A stretch of 13,290 nucleotides of DNA, taken from positions 1 to 13,290 of the forward strand of contig DILD01000075.1 in the NCBI GenBank assembly GCA_002424845.1, read 5' to 3'. A program made the translations under genes and the position numbers. The notes under the pieces were generated by a model. It did not search any database and had not been told where the DNA came from. It saw nothing but the letters and a program-made list of their open reading frames with translations. This stretch comes from Thiobacillus denitrificans. Lineage in GTDB: Bacteria; Pseudomonadota; Gammaproteobacteria; Burkholderiales; Thiobacillaceae. Shown one piece after another: positions 1 to 6,800 of this stretch (the stretch's first letter is position 1; every line of letters begins with the position of its first letter).

Positions 1-191
1 GCCAGAACGTCAACGGCGCCACCGCGCTGATCTACGCCGCCTCGGCCGGCAAGACGGCGATCGTCCAGCTGCTGCTCGACGCCGGCGCCGACCCCGCGCT
101 GGAAACCCTGGACGGCTTCACCGCGCTGGACCTGGCGGCCAACCGCGCCTGCATGCACATGCTCCGGGCCGTATGCCGGCAAGCCGCATGA
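1..191 (+). CDS. Ankyrin-repeat protein, C-terminal end (5' truncated by window)
   Basis: Only the last 62 codons are present; the first full codon is at base 3 and the TGA stop is at 189-191. The translation begins QNVNGATALIYAASAGKTAI and contains one nearly complete ankyrin repeat (ATALIYAASAGKTAIVQLLLDAGADP) followed by the start of another (GFTALDLAA), the usual TALxxAAxxGxxxxVxxLLxxGADP pattern. It aligns end to end with the last 62 residues of the rhodanese-ankyrin protein at 2841-3620; the first 22 shared bases (CAGAACGTCAACGGCGCCACC region) are identical. The missing upstream part may therefore also carry a rhodanese domain, but this cannot be seen. Ankyrin repeats mediate protein-protein contacts and the partner is unknown. 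The stop overlaps the next gene's start in an ATGA, so the two are probably translationally coupled in one operon. Confidence 0.85.
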   Translation, partial: QNVNGATALIYAASAGKTAIVQLLLDAGADPALETLDGFTALDLAANRACMHMLRAVCRQAA

Positions 192-646
192 GCCCCGATC
201 CGGTCGACATCGACAGCCTGCCTGCCGAGGCGCTGGAACTGTTGGAGCGCGGGATGGCGCAGTACCGCAGCGACCCGGCCGGCGCCGAAATGTTGTTCGG
301 CATCGCGCGCAGCCAGGCGCCCTGCTCGCTGCCGCTGTATCGCGCGCTGGTCAAATTCTACAACCGCGAATGCCAGTTCGACGCCGCCTACGACATGGCC
401 GCGCTGGGCATGCGCGAAGCCGCCCGGCTCGGCCAGTTGCCGCCCGACTGGCGCGACTGGACGCTCGACATGCTGGGCGGCCAGGCGGCCAGCTTCGCGC
501 TGCTGACGCTGAAGGCCATGGCCTTCATCGAATTGCGCCGCGGCAACACGTCCGCCTCGGTCGAAATCCTGGATCAGCTGGAACGGCTCGACCCCAGCGA
601 CGGCATCGGCAGTTCGGTGGTGGCGTCGCTGGCGGCGGGGATTTAA
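188..646 (+). CDS. Small TPR-like helical-repeat protein
   Basis: A 152-residue protein, predicted soluble, with no signal peptide or membrane segment. Helical-repeat character is visible at about residues 12-80, and one good TPR-like unit at about 104-136 (LTLKAMAFIELRRGNTSASV followed by an ILDQLERLDP helix), with the small and large residue spacing and the terminal LDP typical of tetratricopeptide repeats. TPRs serve as protein-binding scaffolds; the ligand is not known. The start is placed at the ATG at 188, which overlaps the upstream ankyrin stop as ATGA; an in-frame ATG at 173 would add five residues. No strong Shine-Dalgarno sequence precedes either start, which fits translational coupling. 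Its codon use and GC match the neighbours, so it is probably the last gene of the operon entering from the left. I do not recognise a named family. Confidence 0.8.
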   Translation: MSPDPVDIDSLPAEALELLERGMAQYRSDPAGAEMLFGIARSQAPCSLPLYRALVKFYNRECQFDAAYDMAALGMREAARLGQLPPDWRDWTLDMLGGQAASFALLTLKAMAFIELRRGNTSASVEILDQLERLDPSDGIGSSVVASLAAGI

Positions 647-688
647 CTCAAGATCAATCAGGTGTTGAAGCAAATCACCGCCACGACA

Positions 689-759
689 CAAGACGGCAAC
701 GGCACCATGACGGTGCGTTCCGGATTGTTCATCGCTTGACGCGCAACGCTGCCGTCTTG
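689..759. repeat. Interrupted inverted repeat around the NtrC-like site
   Basis: The arms are CAAGACGGCAACG (689-701) and CGCTGCCGTCTTG (747-759). They pair at 12 of 13 positions around a 45-base interior. The left arm abuts the dyad at 702-716, so on paper the region folds as nested hairpins. No T-run follows on either strand, so it is not a standard rho-independent terminator. It could be a DNA-level operator or looping element, a transcribed structure trailing the upstream operon, or chance. Confidence 0.4.
702..716. promoter_or_regulatory. NtrC-type operator candidate (GCACC-N5-GGTGC)
   Basis: The 15 bases GCACCATGACGGTGC form a perfect dyad identical to the core of the known enteric NtrC enhancer consensus (GCAC-N7-GTGC, often TGCACC-N5-GGTGCA). 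Only the outermost T/A pair is missing. Its centre lies about 118 bp upstream of the start site expected from the sigma-54 element at 800-815, a normal enhancer distance for an RpoN activator. NtrC would activate under nitrogen limitation. A different enhancer-binding protein, or a chance 5+5 dyad, remains possible; no second copy was found nearby. Confidence 0.5.
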
Positions 760-799
760 AGCGTGTAACAACCGTACGCTATTTAAAAACCATTCGAAC

Positions 800-815
800 T
801 GGAACACGTCTTGCT
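800..815 (+). promoter_or_regulatory. Sigma-54 (RpoN) -24/-12 promoter
   Basis: TGGAACACGTCTTGCT keeps the invariant GG and GC doublets exactly 10 bases apart. It matches the consensus TGGCACG-N4-TTGCW at T, G, G, A, C of the first block and at all of TTGCT; the preceding bases AC also fit the YTGG context. Transcription would begin near 826-828 and read the EAL gene after an unusually long leader of about 140 bases. No convincing sigma-70 -35/-10 pair was found in the 647-969 gap. The NtrC-like dyad upstream supports the call. Confidence 0.65.
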
Positions 816-883
816 AGTAATTACCGGCGCCCCGAATACAGGGTGAGGAAACCCGTCAATTGATTCGAGAAAGAGCACAAGCC

Positions 884-982
884 ATGCAATCCAGCTTGCC
901 GACCCTTCATGTCGTGTACGCCGACACATTCGCCTCAAGACAACACCTCTGCCAGAAGATGTTTTCATCATGTCCTCTTTAA
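884..982 (+). CDS. Possible 32-residue leader ORF overlapping the EAL gene start
   Basis: An ATG at 884 follows a purine run GAGAAAGAG (867-875) at a spacing of 8 bases and opens a 32-codon frame (MQSSLPTLHVVYADTFASRQ...) ending with TAA at 980-982, 13 bases inside the EAL gene. The EAL gene itself has only a weak AGAAG at 954-958, so translation of this ORF could feed ribosomes to it (coupling). It shows no domain, signal peptide or composition typical of attenuator peptides. It may be a non-coding part of the long leader. Confidence 0.3.
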   Translation: MQSSLPTLHVVYADTFASRQHLCQKMFSSCPL

Positions 983-2253
983 GCGCAGTTCTTCCAAGCT
1001 GGGATTTTTCGGTGGACGGCATCGAGGCCGCGACCGCCTGCGGTCCGGAAGGCGTCACGGGACGCTTCCGGAATCTGGCATTGCACAGCCATTTCCAGCC
1101 GATCGTCAGCCTGGCGCATCGTCGCGCGGTGGGCTACGAGGGGCTGCTGCGGCCGCGAGCCACGGATGGGCAGGCGCTTGCGCCGGACAGCCTGTTCGAC
1201 ACGATACAGTCGGACGACGGCGTTGTGTTCCTGGACCGCCTGGCCCGCAACCTTCACGTCCGCAACTTCGTCGGTGCGGGGCCGGACGAATCCTGGCTTT
1301 TTCTGAATGTGAATGCCCGCGTCGCCATGCGCGGCAAGGACTACGGCCCCTATTTCGAGGCCATGCTGGCGCGCCATGGGCTGGCGCCGCACCGGGTCGT
1401 GATCGAGCTGGTCGAGAACGACATCCGCGATGAAGCCCTGCTCACGGACGCCATGCGCTATTACACCGAGCTGGGCTGCCTGGTCGCCATCGACGACTTC
1501 GGCGTGGGGCATTCGAACTTCGAGCGCATCTGGCGCGTACAGCCCCAGATCGTCAAGATCGACCGCACCACGCTGCTCCAGGCGCGCCACAACCACAAGG
1601 TCAGGCGCGTGCTGCCGAGCCTGGTCGCCCTGCTGCACGAAGCCGGCTGCATGACCCTGATCGAGGGCATCGAGGACGAAACGGAAGCCCTGATCGCACT
1701 CGACACGGGCATCGACTTTGCCCAGGGCTTCTTCTTCGGCCGGCCCGCACCGCAGGCGGACATGCGGAATCGGTGCGCATCCCTGCTGGGGAATCTCTGC
1801 GACCGCCACCGGGAAGCATCGCTGGCGAATCGCTCGCGCAGCCGTGCGCTGCTGGAACCCTATGTCGTGGCGTTTCGCGAGTGCGCGGGACTTGCGGGGT
1901 TCGAACTGAACGCCGGAAATGCGTCATCGCGCATGCTGGCCCTGCCCAATGTGCTGCGCTGTTATTTGCTGGACGGCAATGGCCGCCAACTGGGGGACAA
2001 CATCCTGCCGCCCGGCCGGGCGCCGCAAGTGGATCGGCGCTTCCTGCCCGTTGCCGACGCCAGCGACGCGATCTGGGCGAGGCGCCCCTTCTTCCAGCGG
2101 GCGATGGCGGAGCCGGGGCAGGTTCAGGTCAGCCGCCCCTACCTTTCCATTACCGATGCGCGCATGTGCGTCACGCTTTCCATCCTGCTCAAGAACGAGC
2201 CGGCGCAGGATTGCGTCTATTGCGCCGACATCCTGTGGGAAGAAAACCCGTAG
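970..2253 (+). CDS. EAL-domain c-di-GMP phosphodiesterase with C-terminal YkuI_C/PDC-like sensor domain
   Basis: A 427-residue cytoplasmic protein with no signal peptide or membrane helix. The EAL domain spans about 38-262 and would hydrolyse c-di-GMP to pGpG. The catalytic set seems complete: E57 in the signature (EGLLRP instead of EALLR), N113 (FLNVN), E146 and E149 (VIELVEND), D175/D176 in loop 6 (DDFGVGHSN), K196 and D198 (VKIDRT), E232 (IEGIED) and Q252 (QGFFFGRP), with spacing close to the active enzyme RocR. No GGDEF domain is present. Residues about 290-424 resemble the PAS/PDC-like domain of YkuI-type proteins (LPNVLRCYLLDGNG, RRPFFQRAM, SRPYLSITDARMCVTLSI), probably a ligand-sensing or dimerising module. 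It ends with a CxxC pair (C415, C418). It is the first gene after the sigma-54 promoter, and 30 bases separate it from the next gene. The ATG at 970 is the first of the frame with homology; its ribosome site is weak. Confidence 0.93.
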   Translation: MSSLSAVLPSWDFSVDGIEAATACGPEGVTGRFRNLALHSHFQPIVSLAHRRAVGYEGLLRPRATDGQALAPDSLFDTIQSDDGVVFLDRLARNLHVRNFVGAGPDESWLFLNVNARVAMRGKDYGPYFEAMLARHGLAPHRVVIELVENDIRDEALLTDAMRYYTELGCLVAIDDFGVGHSNFERIWRVQPQIVKIDRTTLLQARHNHKVRRVLPSLVALLHEAGCMTLIEGIEDETEALIALDTGIDFAQGFFFGRPAPQADMRNRCASLLGNLCDRHREASLANRSRSRALLEPYVVAFRECAGLAGFELNAGNASSRMLALPNVLRCYLLDGNGRQLGDNILPPGRAPQVDRRFLPVADASDAIWARRPFFQRAMAEPGQVQVSRPYLSITDARMCVTLSILLKNEPAQDCVYCADILWEENP

Positions 2254-2283
2254 CGTGCGCCCCTGTTCAAACCCCTAATCCCC

Positions 2284-2844
2284 ATGAATGCCCAACAGGA
2301 AATCAGCCAGATCAAGGCCCGCATCGCCCAGGTCTACGCCCAGCGCGAGGAGTTGAAACAGGCGCTGGAAACCGGCGCCCTCGCTCCGCGCGCCGGCTTT
2401 CAGCAACTGGAGGAAACCGACCGGCTGCTTTCCCAACTCGACACCCGTTTCAAGGGACTGTGGGATGCGAGCCAGAAATCCACTCTGCACCCGGCCGCGC
2501 AATGGGCAATGAACACCCGGCTCGAACCGGCCCACCTCGACTGCGTCGCCGCCATCATGCTCAAGATCCTCGACGGCAAGTGCAAGATGGGCGAGGCGGA
2601 AAAGAATGCGCTGACCGCCGTCTACGACGTGGTCCGGGAGCGCCCCGGCCAGAGCCTGGGCGACGAAGTCCACACCCTGATCGCGCAGGCCCGGCAAGGC
2701 ACCGACAGCGCCCTGGCAGCAGCCATCCACGCCTGGCGCGTGCGCGCCGAAGCCCACATTCCCAAACCGGTGATGAAAGGCTTCAAGCAAATGCTGCGAA
2801 CGTCGCTGCCCATGCCCGACCCGCAAGAGGAACCCACGCCATGA
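2284..2844 (+). CDS. Coiled-coil protein of unknown function
   Basis: A 186-residue soluble protein that I cannot assign to a named family. Residues 1-58 are rich in E, Q, K and L with heptad-like spacing (ISQIKARIAQVYAQREELKQ and onward) and probably form a helical coiled coil. Residues 65-172 look all-helical, with a conserved-looking KILDGKCKMGEAEKNAL stretch near 94-110 and two cysteines (C87, C100) that could bind metal or accept sulfur, which is speculative. The tail 173-186 is acidic and proline-rich. It starts 30 bases after the EAL stop without a clear Shine-Dalgarno sequence, and its TGA overlaps the rhodanese-ankyrin ATG (ATGA at 2841-2844). It therefore sits tightly inside an operon and probably works with the rhodanese-ankyrin protein. 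Confidence 0.85.
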   Translation: MNAQQEISQIKARIAQVYAQREELKQALETGALAPRAGFQQLEETDRLLSQLDTRFKGLWDASQKSTLHPAAQWAMNTRLEPAHLDCVAAIMLKILDGKCKMGEAEKNALTAVYDVVRERPGQSLGDEVHTLIAQARQGTDSALAAAIHAWRVRAEAHIPKPVMKGFKQMLRTSLPMPDPQEEPTP

Positions 2845-3620
2845 GCTACCACGACCTCCACCCCGCCGACCTGCAGGCCCTGCGCGCCGAACCCGACCTG
2901 CTCATCCTCGACAGCCGCGACCCGGCCAGTTACGCACAGGGCCGCATCGAAGGCGCCGAGCCGGTTTCCGACGCGCTGCTCAGGCAACTCATGAAAAGCC
3001 GCCAGCGCGAGCGCCCGGTGCTGGTCTACTGCTATCACGGCAACAGCAGCCGCGACCTGTGCCAGTTCATCGCCGGCTTCGGCTACGCCCGGGTGTACAA
3101 CCTGGTCGGCGGCTGGCAGAACTGGCTGAAATTCACCCAGGCACAAACGGCCGCACCGCTGCCCGCCGCGCCTTCGCCCAACTTGGCCGCCTGGCTGTCG
3201 CAACACGGCTTCCCGCCCGACCGCCTACACGCCCGCATCGACAACGGCATGTCGCCGCTCATGCTGGCCGCGCTGAAAGGCGAGCGCGCCCTCATGGAAG
3301 AACTGCTGGAACTCGGCGCCGACCCCAACCACGTCAACGACGACGACCACCACGCCCTATGGTTCGCCTGCGTCCACGGCGACCCCGAACTCGTCTCCCT
3401 GCTCATCGCCCGCGGCGCCCACGTCGACAACCAGAACGTCAACGGCGCCACCTGCGCCATCTACACCGCCTCCACCGGCAAGCTGGAGGTGCTCAAACGC
3501 CTGGTGGAAGCCGGCGCCAATCTGGACAAGGAAACCAGCGGCGGCTACACCGCGCTGGATAGCGCTTCGACGCTACCGGTGCTGAAGTATTTGCGGAGTG
3601 TAGTGACGGCGGCTGCGTGA
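2841..3620 (+). CDS. Rhodanese-ankyrin fusion protein
   Basis: A 259-residue cytoplasmic protein with two parts. Residues 1-100 are a single-domain rhodanese of the GlpE kind: LLILDSRDPASYAQGRIEGA, then the active-site loop CYHGNSS with the catalytic cysteine C64, then the VYNLVGGWQNW end motif. The intact six-residue loop predicts thiosulfate or persulfide sulfurtransferase activity. A short A/P-rich linker (101-113) follows. Residues about 133-252 hold three ankyrin repeats and a partial fourth (NGMSPLMLAALKGE, HALWFACVHGDPE, NGATCAIYTASTGK, GGYTALDSAS), a protein-binding surface that may target the sulfur donor to a partner. The start ATG overlaps the previous stop and has AAGAGGA nine bases upstream. 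Its last 62 residues are paralogous to the ankyrin fragment at the window's left edge. The Fe-S or sulfur-delivery role is inference. Confidence 0.92.
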   Translation: MSYHDLHPADLQALRAEPDLLILDSRDPASYAQGRIEGAEPVSDALLRQLMKSRQRERPVLVYCYHGNSSRDLCQFIAGFGYARVYNLVGGWQNWLKFTQAQTAAPLPAAPSPNLAAWLSQHGFPPDRLHARIDNGMSPLMLAALKGERALMEELLELGADPNHVNDDDHHALWFACVHGDPELVSLLIARGAHVDNQNVNGATCAIYTASTGKLEVLKRLVEAGANLDKETSGGYTALDSASTLPVLKYLRSVVTAAA

Positions 3621-3728
3621 AAAGAGCTTTCTAGCGCGCCTAATCCGGGCTTGTGCCGAACAGCACTGACTCAAATCGACCCATAGCGGAAGTAAAGGTG
3701 GGTTGCGGGGGTGTCTCTTGATCGGCCT

Positions 3729-3812
3729 CAGCTGTCATTCGTCAATGGTTACAGCTGCAGCTGCAATGCGACGGCAACCTGCCGCTCAGCCCCTAATCCC
3801 GACAAGCGGCAG
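3729..3812. other. Two short hairpins in the convergent intergenic region
   Basis: The 204-base gap between the stops of the rhodanese-ankyrin gene and the minus-strand regulator contains two perfect inverted repeats. CAGCTGT (3729-3735) pairs with ACAGCTG (3751-3757), and CTGCCGCT (3779-3786) pairs with AGCGGCAG (3805-3812). Neither has a following T-run on either strand, so they are at best weak bidirectional termination or mRNA-end structures. The rest of the gap shows no gene. Confidence 0.3.
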
Positions 3813-3824
3813 CTGGTCTGCCCC

Positions 3825-6800
3825 CTATTTCCGCGAAGCATCCAGCAACGCCGTCGCCTCGCGATAATCGATGCTGTCGAACCCCTCCTCAATTCGGTCA
3901 CAGACATCTTCGAGCAACCGGTTTGCCTCTCGCACGCGGCCGGTCTCATGCCACAGCTGCGCCATGCCGACTGCGGCTCGTAACTCCAGAGACAAGGCCC
4001 CCTGATGACGACTGATCGATAACGCCTTGTTGAAGCAGGTTTCGGCTTCCCGCAGGCCATCCGGCGAGGTCTTCGTCAGGCAGATGCCCTTCAAACGGTG
4101 ATAGTCCGCCTCCAGGTAAGGTTCGTTCCGTTCATCGGCCAGGGCAATCGCATCATCCAGAACCGCCAGGGCCTCCGGATAGCATGCCAGGTGGACAAGC
4201 CCGTCGGCCAACTGCTGGTAAAAGAGGATTCTTGCCGCGCCGGGAATCTCGGGGTTGTCCCGCAGTTGGGCTAGAAACGCCAGCGAGTCCGACGCATCGC
4301 CACGCATGGCGCTGATCCACGCCCAATCGGCCGCGGCCGACAACTGCCAGAACGGCAACTCGAACTCAGCGGCGCAGGCGAGGGATTCCTCGACGTAGCG
4401 TGCCGAAACCTCGACTTCCCGACGCCAGCGACTGACCAGTGCGCAGCCGTACAGGGCGATGCACAGGCTATGGGGATGCGCCTGCTCTCTGGCGTTTGCC
4501 AGCGTGGTTTCCATACAGGCCAAGCTCTGTTCGGGATCGCCCCGCAACCACAGCGTCATCGCCAAATGCACACCGTTGTTGATGGCAACATTTTCGCCAA
4601 ACCGGGCGACCATCTCGCTGTGGTGCTCTGGCCGGTAGAGTGCCGCCCCTTGCGTGTAATGAGAAAACCCGCCAGCGAAATCGCCCATGCAAGCGATACT
4701 TACCCCATAGGAATCGTGGGCTGCCTGTAGCTGCACCGGGTCTTTGGTTTGTTGCGCCAGACGCAGCATCTGTTCGGCCATCTCGGAGGCGGCCTGACTT
4801 CCCAAATACATGTAGTCGACCATCCACAGCCGGCGCAGGGTCGCGAACAAGCCGGCCTCGTCTTTCTCGCCGCCGCTCAATTCCATGGCCTTGAGATGCG
4901 CCTGACGAGCCTCTTCGCAACCATACCCCCCGGCACTCATCCAGGCCGCACCGAGGTTGAGATAGAGCATCGTCTCCAGCCGGGTGTGGGTGCCATCTGC
5001 CGGCAGGGTGTGCAGCGCGCCCAGCGCCGCGTTGAGATGCTCGATCGCCTCGGTATTGGCGCCGGTGGCCACGTCGCGGCGGCCGGCCATCGCCCAATAC
5101 TCGGCGGCCCTGGCAATCTCGCCGCCGGCAAAGCAGTGTCGGGCCACCAGTTCTTGACGTGCTGCCACCAGCTCCGGGAATTCCGTCAGCAGGGCCTGCG
5201 CGATGCGCTGGTGAGCGGCCCTGCGGTCGGCGCGGGTTTGCGATTGATAGCAGACATCCTGGATCAAGGCGTGTTTGAACTGGGCGGTGGTTTGCCCCAG
5301 CTCGGTCAGCAATCCGGTTTCAAACAGCAGCGTCAGGTGCTCATCAATCTCCTGGCCGTCCATGGTCGAGGCCGCTTGCAGTAGTTGCAGGTCAAACTCC
5401 CTGCCGATGCAGGCGGCAAGCTGCGCCGTCCCTTTCGCCCGCCCCAGATTGTCGACACGGGTGGCCAGGAGATCATGCAGGGTGGCGGGTATCGTGGCGT
5501 TTGCAGCGGCGGCGATACTTGCGACGATCTCCTCGATGAACAGCGGGACCCCGTCCGCTCTCTCGACGATCCGTGCCACGGTATCGTTTGGCAGCGTTGC
5601 ATCCAACGCCATGATCATCTGCTCCACTTCCTGCTTGCCCAGCGGCGACAGGGTCGCGGTATCGGCCGAGGGGGGCGTCCACGGGGGGATGAAACCGGGG
5701 CGAGCGGTCAGCAACATCAGTATCCCCGCTGATTTGGCGCGCTCGACGAACTCGCTTAGAAATTCCAGCGTGGAATAGTCGGCCCAGTGGAGATCCTCCC
5801 AGATCAGCAATGCGCACTTGCCGGCCACCATTGACAGCATCAAGTCGGCGAGGAGGGAAAAGGTGTGCAGCTTCACTTCCTGTACCGTCATTGCCAACGC
5901 CTGGTATCCCGTGGGCAGCGGCAAGCCCAACAGCTTTCCGAGCAGGGGAACAGCGGCGGTATTCCGGTTGAGCGGCGTCGCGGCCAGATGGGCGGCGAGT
6001 TTGTGGAATTTCCGCCCAGGCGTGTCCGTTCGCCCGAAGCCGAACACGGACTCGATCAAGGCAATGACGGGATGAAACGACGAATGGCAGCTCTCGGCGA
6101 AACAGCGCAGCTCGAACACGGCGCCATCCTGGGCTGCCGCCTGCCGAAAGCTGTGTATCAGTCGCGACTTGCCGATGCCCGGCTCACCTTGAAGCAGTAG
6201 CGCATGACCGTGGCCCGCCTTGGCCTGAAGCCACAGGGCGTGCAGTCGCGCCAGTTCTGCGTGCCGACCCACCATCGGTGTCAAACGTGTCGCCGCGTCG
6301 AGCCGGCTGCGAGCACCGCTCGCGCGCTCGACCCGGTACAAGCTTGTTGCCTTTGCTTTACCTGAGGGGAGCATGCCGGGCAGAGCGACGCACTCGAAAT
6401 AGCGATTGACGATGGCATGGGTGGCATGGCTGATCGCTACGCCGCTCTCACCCTGTGGAAGTGCCTGGCGCAATTGAATGGCCAGGCGCGATGTCTGGCC
6501 GACGGTATCCGGGATGGACGGATCCAGCCCGGTGATGATCACGCCGGTGTGCACGCCGATGCGTGCCTCGATCGCGGCACCGACCTCCTGAACGATGGCG
6601 AGCGCGGCATTCACGGCATGGCGCGCCGCGTTTTCATCGGCCAGCGGATACCCGAAATAGACCAGCAGGCCGCCACCATGAGACTGAACGGTGTGCCCGC
6701 CATAGCGGCGAACGATTTCCAGGCAGCGGGCCTGGGGTGACTGCAAGCGTTCCAGAACATCTTCGGGATCGTCACCGTCAAGTTGATCCCTCAGATTCAG

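Noticed and set aside
726..741. NifA-type upstream activator site TGT-N10-ACG
   Set aside because: One mismatch to the loose TGT-N10-ACA consensus in a short motif is expected by chance; the NtrC-like dyad is stronger.
811..839. Sigma-70 promoter TTGCTA-N17-GAATAC
   Set aside because: The -10 matches only two of six consensus positions, and the TTGC belongs to the better sigma-54 element.
979..1809. 276-codon minus-strand frame within the EAL gene
   Set aside because: The plus-strand frame has a complete catalytic motif set; the antisense translation has no domain features.
1773..3620. 615-codon plus frame extending the rhodanese-ankyrin gene upstream
   Set aside because: The extra N-terminal part lies out of frame over the EAL and coiled-coil genes, is R/P/A-rich low-complexity sequence, and an ATG with a good ribosome site at 2841 matches the rhodanese start.
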